A stretch of DNA of 64,000 nt from Bolinopsis microptera (GCF_026151205.1 NC_087081.1:15102340-15166339), one strand, 5' to 3'. Positions 7,488 through 28,797 are shown, numbered from the stretch's first letter. Numbers and translations are program-made. The notes: generated from the sequence alone by a model not told the origin.

Positions 7488-9434
7488 TTAAGGTTTCATC
7501 TTAGTTACTATTACACTTACAGCGGCATAGCTGGGGGGTGAGTAAGGGTCTGCTAAGAGAGTTTCTGTTCTTGTTTTCATATCGTTCAGGGAGTCGCTAC
7601 TAGATGTGGATTGATCCATGGCATCCAGTATCAAAGTAAAGTCAGCTGGGGTAAGCTTGTCCAATATTTGTTGGTATATATGAACTTGACCCATTCTGTA
7701 GCTTAGGGTATTGCAGAATCTTGATGATCTGATACTCTCATTGGGAATATCGGTACTGTCCCATAACAACGTTCCGTCAGTATCTATTTTCGAGCGAAAA
7801 AAGATAAGTCTGTAAGATGGTCTTGCATCGTTATTTAGAGAGTTACTGAGTCCTACTCCTGACCGGACTTGGTAGCGTTTGAGTGCATCTTTGGACAAGA
7901 AAACCGCTCCCCCATGATCCGGAGACAGCCTTCCTGCATCTACCTTACCACGCAAAGATCCAGAGTGTGACTTGGGTATAACATCGATCGCATTCTGTTG
8001 ACCCAGGCAGAGGATTACCATAACGGAGTTGTCCTCTGCGTATGAATCAAGGTCGGATGGGAAAACCGTTGATTCTGGTGTGTGTTCGTTCATTTTGATC
8101 TTTTCGACCACACAGCTGTTGAGTGAGGGGTTCTCGTCGATGCGATGATCGCTGATGATTTGATTCATGCACTGAAGTAGGATAGGTACTTCCTTGAACT
8201 CCTTGGCATCATATGTGTCCCATGAGTTGCATGGGTAGTAACGAGAGCTGAACAGACAAAACTCCCGTTGGTGGATCCCATATTTCCTGAAGGATACTTC
8301 ACTGTCTGTCGACCAGTATAGGATATTCGCAGGCTCTGTTGGGAAGAGAGATTTGCAGTGGAAAATGTCACGACAAAGCTCGGCAGAGTCACCTCCTGGA
8401 CTGACTGAGGTGTATCCTGGAGATGATGAGAGATTTCTCATTCTGATGACGGGGTCGTTTAGCCCTGTTATGATCGGTAACGTATTCAGCCGTCTGACGG
8501 ATGTTATCTCATCACAGAAGTTGAGATGATCATCTGTTGGTGTTAGTCTGCGGCGTAGGTCTTCTTCTGATTCTTCGGGTCCAAAGTTGAGCTTTCCGGG
8601 ACATGAACTCAAGGTACTCGTGAGAAAGTTGTTCTTATCTTGATTCAGAGACGGGAGTTCTTCCTCTGGGGTCTCCGTAGAAGGAATGGAGCTTTCGGGT
8701 TCTTTGCTTGCGGGATCTGATTCCTCAGATTCTTCATCCTTGTTGTCATGATCGGTTGAGAAGCTGGTATCTTTGAAAGATTCACTACCAGATTTGTTAG
8801 GGTTGTCGTCGTCATCATCACTGTCCCCTTTGTCCTGGGAGCCGCTTGATGAGGAGTCCTGTCCTCCATTGTAGATAGAGTTTCCACTTCCGTTTCCGTT
8901 TTTCCCGTCCTGACTCGTGGATTCCCTAGAGTCATTTTTATTAGTTGGTGTTGAGCCGCCAGAGCCATCTCCATCAGCACGAGATTTACCACCCGGTACC
9001 AGGAAGCAGACTGTGCTACTGCTAGCAAACGATTTCCGAAGGGGAATACTAGAACGCGGAAAAGAACGGGGAAGAGATAGGACGAACGGAGATGGTACGC
9101 TGGCACTGTACACAGGCTTACAGACATTGGTTTTTAGCTGCTTTGCGCGAGCGTGGAGCTCACTTGAGCTGTCAAGGTCAGATTGTTCGCCACGTGTGCA
9201 ACGGTTGTTACTGCTGTATTGATCTGACTTGACCTGACGGCGGTGAACGAATATCGCGATCCAAAGTTGGCGCGGGTGTGCACTAGGCTTTACCAGCTGG
9301 CACTTCAAAAATGATTTTAGGAGTGTTGTTAGAAGATGACGATAAATGGTAACTAGATCGGTGTTTAGGCACGTGATGTGAAGAAAGTATGAGTTGTTTG
9401 GATCGTGGATGAAATTTTCCAATTTCTGTCCCAT
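7488..9434 (-). CDS. LINE ORF1, proximal part with an AlkB-like (2OG-Fe(II) oxygenase) region
   Basis: The open frame runs from 9500, but its first codon is TTG; the first ATG is at 9434, inside the 5' repeat, so the true start is uncertain. The middle is low complexity (Ser, Gly, Asp, Asn and Glu rich). Residues ~400-572 (counted from 9500) resemble the AlkB-like domain of plant flexiviruses: SLNSCVVEKIKM, then VFPSDLDSYAEDNSVMVILC where the family has F-H-S-D-x-E...S-I-x-T-x-x-L, then LSPDHGGAVFLS, KRYQVRSG and RPSYRLIFFR, the last matching R-x-S-L-T-F-R. Both expected iron-binding His positions are changed (His to Pro in FPSD, and no His in RYQVRSG), so the domain is probably catalytically dead. 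Tentative, since it rests on pattern matching. Confidence 0.5.
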   Translation of the reverse strand: MGQKLENFIHDPNNSYFLHITCLNTDLVTIYRHLLTTLLKSFLKCQLVKPSAHPRQLWIAIFVHRRQVKSDQYSSNNRCTRGEQSDLDSSSELHARAKQLKTNVCKPVYSASVPSPFVLSLPRSFPRSSIPLRKSFASSSTVCFLVPGGKSRADGDGSGGSTPTNKNDSRESTSQDGKNGNGSGNSIYNGGQDSSSSGSQDKGDSDDDDDNPNKSGSESFKDTSFSTDHDNKDEESEESDPASKEPESSIPSTETPEEELPSLNQDKNNFLTSTLSSCPGKLNFGPEESEEDLRRRLTPTDDHLNFCDEITSVRRLNTLPIITGLNDPVIRMRNLSSSPGYTSVSPGGDSAELCRDIFHCKSLFPTEPANILYWSTDSEVSFRKYGIHQREFCLFSSRYYPCNSWDTYDAKEFKEVPILLQCMNQIISDHRIDENPSLNSCVVEKIKMNEHTPESTVFPSDLDSYAEDNSVMVILCLGQQNAIDVIPKSHSGSLRGKVDAGRLSPDHGGAVFLSKDALKRYQVRSGVGLSNSLNNDARPSYRLIFFRSKIDTDGTLLWDSTDIPNESIRSSRFCNTLSYRMGQVHIYQQILDKLTPADFTLILDAMDQSTSSSDSLNDMKTRTETLLADPYSPPSYAAVSVIVTKMKP

Positions 9435-10290
9435 TTCCAAATATGAAAATCTCTGAACACAAATTTGACAGATTGGATGAAATTTTTGCCCAGAGACCAA
9501 TTAGTCTCCAAACTGAGGAAGTGAAAATGCCGCGGAAAATTTAAACATCATATCATGTCCCATTCTCCAGGAAACTTCCAGGACCAAAATTTTACAGTTT
9601 TGACTGAATTTCTCACCCTTAACCAATTAGTCGTTCAATTATAGATGTTAAGTGACACGATTGAGGTGCTAGAAGTTTGATTGAGGTCGGAGAAAGCTCA
9701 CAGCAGAAAGCTTAACAAAACGAAAATTCATATTTTCCAATTTCTGTCCCATTTTCAAATATGAAAATTTCTGAACATAAATTTGACAGATTGGATGAAA
9801 TTTTTGCCCAGAGACCTATTAGTCAGTTAATTGATGATGGGATGAAACCAAATTGAGGTATTGGAAGTCAAAATGCCGCAGAAAATTGAAAAATCATATT
9901 GTCCCATTCTCTGTCCCATTTTCAGTTTTTGAAGATGAAATTTCTAGGACCAAAATTTTACAGTTGTTACTGAATTTCTCACCCGCATTCCGCAACCAAT
10001 TAGTCGTTCAACTATAGATGTTAAGTGACCCGATTGAGGAGCTAGAAGTTTGATTGAGGTCGGAGGAAGCTCACAGCAGAAAGCTTAACAAAACGAAAAT
10101 TCATATTTTCCAATTTCTGTCCCATTTTCAGATATGAAAATTTCTGAACACAAATTTGACAGATTGGATGAAATTTTTGCCCAGAGACCAATTAGTCAGT
10201 TAATTGATGATAGTATGAAACCAAATTGAGGTACTGGAAGTCAAAATGCCGCAGAAAATTGAAAAATCATACTGTCCCATTCCCAACACA
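9410..10290. repeat. Tandem repeat units upstream of LINE ORF1
   Basis: Imperfect direct units of about 320-370 bases. The landmark CCAATTTCTGTCCCA begins at 9419, 9737 and 10110. Other shared landmarks are AGACAGATTGGATGAAATTT-like and ACAGCAGAAAGCTTAAC-like segments. They lie at the 5' end of the minus-strand LINE, where some LINEs carry tandem promoter monomers. A fragment of the same family also occurs at 1640-1725, so a dispersed repeat into which the LINE inserted is the alternative. Confidence 0.65.
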
Positions 10291-11341
10291 ATCATTCTCT
10301 GCCATAGACCACAACTAGCCGATCAAGGACAAAATCTCCACGGATGAAAGACTACTGTGTAGTAAATCTCCGTCAATAAGGTCGTCACTCGTCAGCCTTT
10401 CGAGTGTATTAGCTTGTGATATCGCCACATCTTTCAAATGCAAAAACTCTCAATTTCTACAAGCTGCAAAATCTGAACGTACGTGATCAGAAAGTTTCAT
10501 CATAAAAGCGTTGACGCGCGCTACGCAAAAGTAAGATTTGCCACACAGCACTCTTTGTTGCACATTCAGCAGACTTGGAAGATATATCGAATGCGACGGT
10601 GGAGACAATGTTTCTTTAAATTGATGACGTTTAAACGACGTTTTTAACCGCTTAATTGATGACGTGAAACATGTTGTAGTTATCTTCCTAATATGGGTTG
10701 TTGTGTTTGAATAAAGTTTAAGACACACGTTTTCAATCGCAACTAAATATACTAAATTACACAGTTAGGATAGTGAAATAAATTATCAATAATTAGTCAT
10801 TGTTATCTTTTCTTAGCCCAGATAACCAAAACTTTATCAACAATTAACATAATTTACATTCAAAAAGTTACTTATTTACTATTCAAAACATGTTTGATAT
10901 CTCTTACCGGATCATCAAGAGAATCGACAGAAAAACTAAAACAAACACAAATCGTCTCAGAAAAGACTCAAATCAAAAGCGGTGCTGTCACAAATATTTA
11001 AGATAATAATTGCCAACTAAAATTACTGCATTGTATGTTTCTCAACTGGTGTTTAAAAGGATATTTTTACGTTTACTTTTAAATTTTAGTAGTAAACAAA
11101 TCATGGGGAAACACTGATATCTTACTAGAAAGTTACTACAGAATCAAATAAATCTCAGAATACTGTAACATCATATAAAATAGCCAGAAACAAATTTTAA
11201 ATAGAAAATATCTGTGGCATGCATCTACCGGGAGCTCTAACCGTTTAAATATTTTCTCAACAAATAATTTACGAGGTGTGAGTATAACTGATAACATCTG
11301 AGAATATAGTCACGTGGTTTATGATAATATCTCCTTAATTA
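10291..11341. other. Spacer between the LINE and TBC1D23
   Basis: AT-rich sequence. The 10450-10728 open frame (minus) shows no family resemblance. The right part must contain the 3' UTR of TBC1D23, which ends its coding sequence at 11342. No other structure seen. Confidence 0.4.
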
Positions 11342-17508
<6,167 letters not shown>

Positions 17509-18448
17509 ATCTCACATAATGTACACAGCTCACATTGTCTAGACGGGGAGTTAAATATTGTTAATGCAATTCATTTAACATATATAATATCAAAATTCTT
17601 AGAATATCTGAAAATTCTTAGAATATCTGAAAATTCTTAGAATATCTTAAAATTCTTAGAATATCTCAGTGAAAATTGGTTTCAGTGTACCTTCTCAGCA
17701 TATTTTGTACGGAATCTCAAAATGTGCAACGCTTTCAAAATCATAAAAAGATTATAATTCATTGACTTAATAGTCTTGAGTTTAAACGAGGACAAAAACA
17801 ATGCGTTTCACAGTGTAAATTTAATTGTAATGAATAACGACAACGCTAAACAAATAGTCCTTATAGAACTGTGTGTTAAATGATGATAGAGCAAATCTTT
17901 TCCGTTAGCACCAATTATCAATTATCAATTTAGTGCGGTGCAGTGTAATTGGAAATTACCATGAGAAGACATTTTAATCAGAAAAAATGTCTTGGGACTG
18001 TACTGTGGCCAGACAGATAATTTGGAAGTCACTTTATACTTTTATAGGCCAAAAAGATGATTCGATCGCAATTGTATAAATATTTGGTGAGAAGTTGTAA
18101 CGAAAACTAACCGTAAAACTCGTTATAAATATTATTCAAAATAAATAACACGGTGCTAATTAAAAATCAATTAACAAGGCATTGAAGACGTTAATAATAA
18201 GATATTATTATGATAAAAAGCACTGTTCATGTATAATAATAGACACGGTGTACAACATCATTATACGCAGCTAAAACAGTCGCATCTCTGTAAAAGTTAA
18301 AATTTGCCTGATGACCTGGGTTACTTTGACATGTCAATATTAAAAGTTGGCGAACAAATAGATCGGTATGTCATAGCGTGGTCATCCGGAGTTGATGGAC
18401 GGCGGAAGGAATGTTGAAGTTGCGGGGTAATGTGGACTGTCATCCACT
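17509..18448. other. Spacer between TBC1D23 and WDR5
   Basis: A 940-base gap between the TBC1D23 start codon and the WDR5 stop codon, both minus strand. It should hold the TBC1D23 promoter and the WDR5 3' UTR. Apart from the 19-bp repeat noted separately, I see no gene or strong signal. Confidence 0.45.
17591..17667. repeat. 19-bp direct repeat, four copies
   Basis: The unit AAAATTCTTAGAATATCTG is repeated four times with minor changes, about 85 bases upstream of the TBC1D23 start codon. Each unit contains TTCTTAGAA-like imperfect dyad symmetry. Confidence 0.8.
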
Positions 18449-23180
<4,732 letters not shown>

Positions 23181-23507
23181 AGCTTTATCAATTAATCTAT
23201 TATAGAATCACAATGATTAACAAATTATGGGTCTGTTAATCTTAATTAAGCTTTTCAAAGGGGGCACGGTAAAAATTTATAAAAAACTGAGATGTGCTGT
23301 ATTTTTATATATTTTATATACTGAAACAGGAATTTATTAAAGTTGCAATATTTAAATAGCCAAGGAAATTGATAAATAAGCCACACTTTAACAACAAATT
23401 TCCTTATGGCTATAAAATTATATAAACATTTTTATATAATTATAATACAAAATAACTTGAAACTCTAGACCAGAAGAAACAATCTTCTGTCATTCTTAGA
23501 ATATTAG

Positions 23508-24263
23508 TTAGCATAAACTGGTCACACAACCATTTCTGAGATCAACATTGAACTGAACAGAGTGTTTGCTACCACCATGGTTATCATGGTTACCAAGGTT
23601 ACCATGGTTACCATGGTTACTCCCCTCTTCCACAATGTATCTGGGGTTAGCCTGGCTAGTAAGTTTCAGTCTCCTAGTAACCAGCTTACCCCACGAAAAA
23701 GGCAGGATATTCTCACTCTGTCTGATTGGTGGATGCCAGGATATGAGGAGGGAACAGTAAGGTTTTATATTAAGTAGTTTAGGTACTATCTTGTCACGTG
23801 TGGTGTGCTTATCGTGACTCCAGTAGAAGGATAAGATGTTATCAACTATAACAATATCAGTGTAGTCAGGGTTCTGTTTAAACTGTTTCTCAACTGAGTC
23901 CAGCACTGACAACAGATCATGTAGACCACAACATTGTGACAGAGCCAGTCGCTGTAACACACTGTCACACTGTGACACACTGTCACACTCTGGGTGGGAA
24001 GCTGCAAGGAGATTTTGGAATTTATGCGGAGTAACCCCTCTATCACAATCAATGTAAACAACACGTGAAGAGGGATTTTTGACAAGAAAGTCCAGTGTAA
24101 CAGAACACAGCACAGAGGTAGCACCTGTCACGTGTCCTCCAGACAATTCTAATACTTCTCCTTTGTGCAGGGTTGGAAGTAGAGTGCTCTCAAAATTGTT
24201 AGTTACCTTCTTTCTGGTGCATCTTCTTAGTAAGTCTTGGTATGATTCTCCGCTACTTTCCAT
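23508..24263 (-). CDS. XRCC2: XRCC2-like RAD51 paralogue
   Basis: Recombination-repair protein of the RAD51 family; with the other RAD51 paralogues it forms the BCDX2 complex that helps load RAD51 on single-stranded DNA. Single exon, 251 residues; start at the ATG of MESSGESYQDLL. Features that match XRCC2: GEVLELSGGHVTGATS (residues 35-50), VVYIDCDRGV (68-77), GLHDLLSVLDSVE, DIVIVDNILSFYW (136-148; human has LLILDSLSAFYW), SWGKLVTRRLK (190-200) and a C-terminal NVDLRNGCV. In the Walker A position the Lys is Ala (GHVTGATS), so ATP binding is doubtful. Residues 216-230 are a Gly-Asn-His run made by a nine-base repeat, and the C-terminus is shorter than in human. The frame stays open upstream of the ATG into transposon-like sequence, which is not part of the protein. 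Confidence 0.85.
   Translation of the reverse strand: MESSGESYQDLLRRCTRKKVTNNFESTLLPTLHKGEVLELSGGHVTGATSVLCSVTLDFLVKNPSSRVVYIDCDRGVTPHKFQNLLAASHPECDSVSQCDSVLQRLALSQCCGLHDLLSVLDSVEKQFKQNPDYTDIVIVDNILSFYWSHDKHTTRDKIVPKLLNIKPYCSLLISWHPPIRQSENILPFSWGKLVTRRLKLTSQANPRYIVEEGSNHGNHGNLGNHDNHGGSKHSVQFNVDLRNGCVTSLC
23574..23625. repeat. 9-bp GGTTACCAT repeat inside XRCC2
   Basis: Imperfect tandem units ACCATGGTT/ACCAAGGTT encode the Gly-Asn-His run of XRCC2 on the minus strand (GNHGNLGNHDNHGG). The period of nine keeps the frame. Confidence 0.85.
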
Positions 24264-24528
24264 CGTTACTACTAAAATTACGAGAAGAATATTTTCATTT
24301 TTATATAGTTTTTTAATAGGTTTAACTACCGTTCTATCAAAAAAAATTTTTGTTTTCTGATGTTTTACAAAGTCGTTTTGATCGGAATAAGTGTATGAAC
24401 ATTCCTTACACTTCTTAGGTTTTTTCTCTGCTATAAATTTGATCTCTAACAAGTAATTATTTCCTATTATAAGTATCCCACGAACATTTTTTATTTTTAA
24501 TTGGTTAGATTGGGGTCTTGAATGGGGG

Positions 24529-25816
24529 TATCCAATGGTGAAAAATGCTGAAAAATGGTAAATGATTTTTATAGAGAATCGGGTTTCCAAATTGTAAAAT
24601 TTCACCATTATTCGCCATTTTCATCATTTTTCGATGAATATATTTGTTGGATACAAAGAAACAATTAAACATGTGTTTCATTAAATTTAAAGTAAGTCTA
24701 GGTTTTACAATTCGGAAACTCGATTCACCAAAACTATCAATCACCATTTTTTCAAACTAGTGAACACTGAACATGGTGAGTAATGTACATCAAAATTGGT
24801 TACTTTTAGTGAACATGGCAAGTAAGATACAAGAATCATAATGTATTATCTAAAAACATGCACATTATTTCCTGTTTGAATATTCCCATTTTATAATTTA
24901 CCCATTGATCCTCATTCAAAGTTTTCCAGATAATAAAAGTGGAATCGAAGTATGTAACTAAAGACGATTGGTGTAGGTTGCAAAGTTGAGAAGAGTAATT
25001 ATGTGATGGTTGTAGAAGATATCGTTGACATGGAGGTAATACTCGTGAAAATATTGCCCTCTAAGTTGAGAAATAGATGGGCACAAGGGCACTGTCTTAG
25101 AAAATCCGAGACGGTCTCTTCTTCGTGGTCACACATCGGACATGCACTGGTGCTAGATTTGCAGATGGTACGAAGGTGTTTGTTTAACCCCAGTGTCCGG
25201 TGATAAGGTGCAATGTAGTTCTGTATTTCTGACTAAGTAGTATGAATTCTCATTATATGTCTAGTAAGATAAACTTGGCGAGTAGGATACATCGAAACTA
25301 GTAACTTTTGGTGAATATGCATATGGCGAGAAAGGTACATCAAAACTGGTAACTTTTGTCTGTTAGTGAATTTAGCGAGTAAGGTACATCAAAACTGGTA
25401 ACTTTTGTTGATCATGATGAGTAAGGTACATCGGAACTGGTAATTTTTTGTGAACATGGCGAGTAAGATACATCAAATCTATTAACTTTTGGTGATCATG
25501 GTGAGAAAAGTACAACAAATCGAGTTACTTTTGGTGATCATGGTGAGAAAAGTACAATACATCTAGTAACTTTTAGTGGTCATGATGAGAAAAGTACACC
25601 AAAACTGGTTACTTATAGTGAACATGGCGATTAAGGTTCATAAAAACTGAGCTCTTGGTACACATTTAATATTTCAATTTGATACTTTGAAAATAAAAAA
25701 CTAAAATGGTGACAAATTGTGCAAAATGGCGAATGAATTTTATGGTTTTTTATGGTGAATCAGATTTGCAAATTGTAAAATTTCACCATTTTTCACCATT
25801 GTTCACCATTCGATAT
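24529..25816. mobile_element. Inverted-repeat element with a minisatellite core, copy 1
   Basis: The left end reads TATCCAATGGTGAAAAATGC and the right end CACCATTGTTCACCATTCGATA, inverted relative to each other. Subterminal segments also match in inverted orientation (AATTGTAAAATTTCACCATT on both sides). The interior carries arrays of ~40-bp units (see next entry). There is no long coding frame, so this is a non-autonomous DNA transposon of about 1.3 kb. It lies about 270 bases upstream of the XRCC2 start codon. A TA or similar target duplication is possible but not clear. Confidence 0.72.
25260..25660. repeat. ~40-bp minisatellite inside the inverted-repeat element
   Basis: Degenerate tandem units of the form GCGAGTAAGGTACATCAAAA, then CTGGTAACTTTTGGTGATCA, then TG. 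Related single units also occur at about 24770-24840. The same unit, on the opposite strand, forms the core of the second copy at 63.1-63.7 kb. Confidence 0.85.
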
Positions 25817-26391
25817 AACAGCAATTTGGGATGGTTTACATTTACATTATTAACTTTCCTGCGAATAGTTTTTAAGCCTCATAAATTGTAGCTGAGTGAT
25901 CATAAGCAGTCAATGACAACAGGAAATTAATATTTTGTCACTTCAATTTCAATGTAAGTAGCAAATAAAATCAAATTGAGTTAATCTTAAAACAAACAAG
26001 AAATAAAGCTCTCACAGTGAAAAATTGCAAAATATTTCTGAGCTATACAGTACTGATCTTATTGACATTTGACCACTATGTTTTCTCTTTCTCTCTATGG
26101 TAGCGCAATCTCTAGGCATAACTACACCTGCCATTGAAATATTATTACTTATTAATAAAACTAATTTACATTTGACCCACTTAAGTTTACTCTGTTCCTA
26201 GATCAGTATAAGAAATAATATTTTTAATCATTGATGATTCAGTTGGAGATTAGAGATTTAGAAACTGATTGAAAATGTAATATAATTGTCTTGCATTGGT
26301 GTTCCTATACTGAACAAAGTTATAAGACTGTTCAAAGCTACACTAACAACCCAATTTTCATATATTTGTAGAGTAGTAGACCACAAACTCG
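25817..26391. other. Spacer downstream of BAG1
   Basis: AT-rich, with no gene seen. It should hold the BAG1 3' UTR (minus strand). Confidence 0.4.
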
Positions 26392-27835
26392 TTAAAGTTT
26401 CTCCATCATTTTGTCGCACTCATCCAACATGGACTGTATAAATAAAACTGTGCTCTTCTTCAAGCTTCTGATACCTTCATCTGACGATTGCTGGAACAAA
26501 TAATGTGGGGATTGAGTAAATGGCATCGAAATAAGTTGTCACATAAATAATGTTGCAGAAGTTCTATCAGACTAGACCCAAATATGTAATATTTTGTAAA
26601 TGATATATAATATCCCTGGCCTCATTTATGCAGATGCCTTGCTAGGCTGATACTAGGCTGAGAACCTTAATATTATTTTCAAAGTGTAAGAAAGGAAGAA
26701 AAAAGTAATTTTGACAATTTATAAAAACAGACTTACCAAAGAGTCTAAAAATTCCAAATGTTTCATAGACTGCTCCACACAACCAATACACTGTTTATGA
26801 ATCTTACTGAGAGCTTCAGCTTTTAAGTCATCTGGCATGTACCCCTGGAGAAATAAAAATTCTATTGACATGTTTTCTTTGCTACGGATAAATTAAATGA
26901 GAGGGTTGCTATGTCGGCTGCATGTCAGACATGAAAGGGAGTTGATAAATCAGGTCAGAAAGTAGAGCATAGTTTAAGAGTTGCTTAGCAGATTACTGAT
27001 TAAAAGTTGCCATCTTTGTTTGCTCTTTAGCAAATGGTGAAATATGTCTACTATTGGGTTCACAATTAATGAACAAATTTGTAACTTACATACATTCTTT
27101 ATGCCTTGTAATTGTCCATCCAGGTCAGTCACTTTAACTTTAATTTGTTCTGCATCAGTCTTTACCTTATGGGGGAATAAACGATCTCACAAAAGATTCA
27201 TTTGGTTCATAAATTAAATATGTAACTCTCATACATTATCCAATGGATACAATTTAAATTTAAATAATTTAGATTTGTATGATTTGAAGAAATATTGGAT
27301 TTGTAATTGATTGCACGATGAAGTTAATTTCCAAAAATACTATACCTTATTAATTTTCAGGATTAAAGCATCATTTTGAGGATTGTCCTGGCGGCCAAGA
27401 AGCATGATTTTGCTGCCTGATGATACACCCAGTGCAGGAAGCCCAAACCCACCAATTGCGATTTGCTTTCCTGTTTAAACAAACAATTTCAATCATTAAC
27501 TACATATTAAAGACATTTATAAACATCCTATTTTATGAAGTCATAATATTGCTCAAACTGGACTCTTGCATATTATATTTTGTAGCAATCAATTATGAAA
27601 AAAATTAGCACAACCCACAAAGTAGACCATCCTTAATTTTGATAATTAAATATCATAATATAACATGTATCGTGATTTACTAAATCAGTTTACCTTTGTG
27701 AATCAGTTTCTGTCGGGACAATGGAACACCTGTAACAGCTTCAATCTTGGTTGACAAATCTTCACTGGTTGGACATGAGTCTCGAATTGAAATCTGATGT
27801 TTTTTAGCACCATGAGAAACGGTCACTTTGTACAT
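26392..27835 (-). CDS. BAG1: BAG1-like Hsp70 nucleotide-exchange co-chaperone, 5 exons
   Basis: Couples Hsp70/Hsc70 to the proteasome. Exons on the minus strand: 27835-27694, 27470-27346, 27165-27094, 26844-26737, 26490-26392; they join in phase to 181 residues. The ubiquitin-like domain (about residues 1-75) includes VPLSRQKLIHKGKQIAIGG and LPALGVSSGSKIMLLGR, matching human QKLIFKGK and LSALGIQDGCRVMLIGK. A charged helix follows (VKTDAEQIKVKVTDLDGQLQ). The BAG domain has GYMPDDLKAEALSKIHKQC, EQSMKHLEFLDSL and the final helix FIQSMLDECDKMMEKL. Human BAG1 isoforms have longer N-termini; this resembles the shortest form. The first codon is the ATG at 27835. No oddities. Confidence 0.93.
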
Positions 27836-28155
27836 AGTTAACAGCTTTACTTGGCTGAGATTTTTTTGTGATTAATGTTAATTTAATTGCGAAAAGATTT
27901 CAGTAATGAACAATTAACGATCAAAATATAGTTGAAATGAATAACTTAAATAACAAGCCCCCTTGTACCTGGGCTCTTGAAGTGACACTAGTCATGGTTT
28001 AGAATGAGAACCTAAAAGTATTAATTAGGATTATCTTGAAACCTTGTATTCTGTTTGACGATCTGTTTGACTTGAGCGAGTTGCATCAGTGTTAAGGATT
28101 GACATTATTGAATTGTACATTTGCAGAATAGCAGACTACAAATCCAAGAGTAAGC

Positions 28156-28797
28156 AGTGGCGTAACGACCGCCTCTGCAGCCCCAGCCACACAGGGGGGA
28201 TACACCTCAGGTGGTCTAAGCAACTAGCAAAAATGTGTGTTTTATTTGATAATTTAATTATTTTAAGAGATGAGCAGATGGCTTTGAACTAAACTTCAAA
28301 TCAGGGAGCAGAATTAGGGGGTAGTTGCATAACAAACGGCCCTATAAACTCTGCTATGCAGGAAGGGCGCCATTTGATATCAAATTCTGACCAGAGATCG
28401 ACCGTAATCGCGGTCCCAGCCAAAATAAAAATTTTACCAGGATTTTACTTACCTTACTTTACGTTGTTAAGCTGCAAGGCAGCAAGGTTATCTATGAAAA
28501 CCACCCTTTATCTTTTACTTCGGACAACCATGGCCGGCACCAGCACTTACAGGAACCCGAAGGATTGATAACTAAGGCCAGCGACGGTTAAGGTGTTATA
28601 CCACACTTTCTTCGCCCATGCGCATGGCTCCTCTGTATAGATCATGTACAGCTCCTCATTTAACCCTCACACACGATTTCTTGAGCATTCGGCTGAGTAG
28701 ACCGGGATTTTTTTTAAATTGATCAATCCTGGTCCCGGCTATTTACAAATTCTTATTCCAATGAAACAAAAAGTTTTCAAAATTTCGTTACGCTACT
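28156..28797. mobile_element. Possible hAT-like inverted-repeat remnant
   Basis: The left end CAGTGGCGTAACGACCGCC and the right end TTTCGTTACGCTACTG form an inverted pair of the CAGTGGCGTA type common at hAT transposon ends. A third, direct copy (AGTAGCGTAACGTTGCGACC) begins at 28810. No clean 8-bp target duplication was found and there is no transposase frame. Confidence 0.45.

Larger units (their letters stand above)
2630..10290 (-). mobile_element. Non-LTR (LINE) retrotransposon, CR1/L2-like
   Basis: The order on the minus strand is: 5' tandem repeats (10290-9410), ORF1 (9434-5778, broken by one stop), a 90-base pyrimidine-rich spacer, APE-type endonuclease (5687-4719) and reverse transcriptase with a C-terminal CCHC-type motif (5005-2630). 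An APE endonuclease with an ORF1 carrying an SGNH esterase is typical of the CR1/L2 group. This copy looks recently active but damaged: one in-frame stop in ORF1, and a frame change plus probable deletion between endonuclease and reverse transcriptase. Exact ends are uncertain. Confidence 0.85.
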
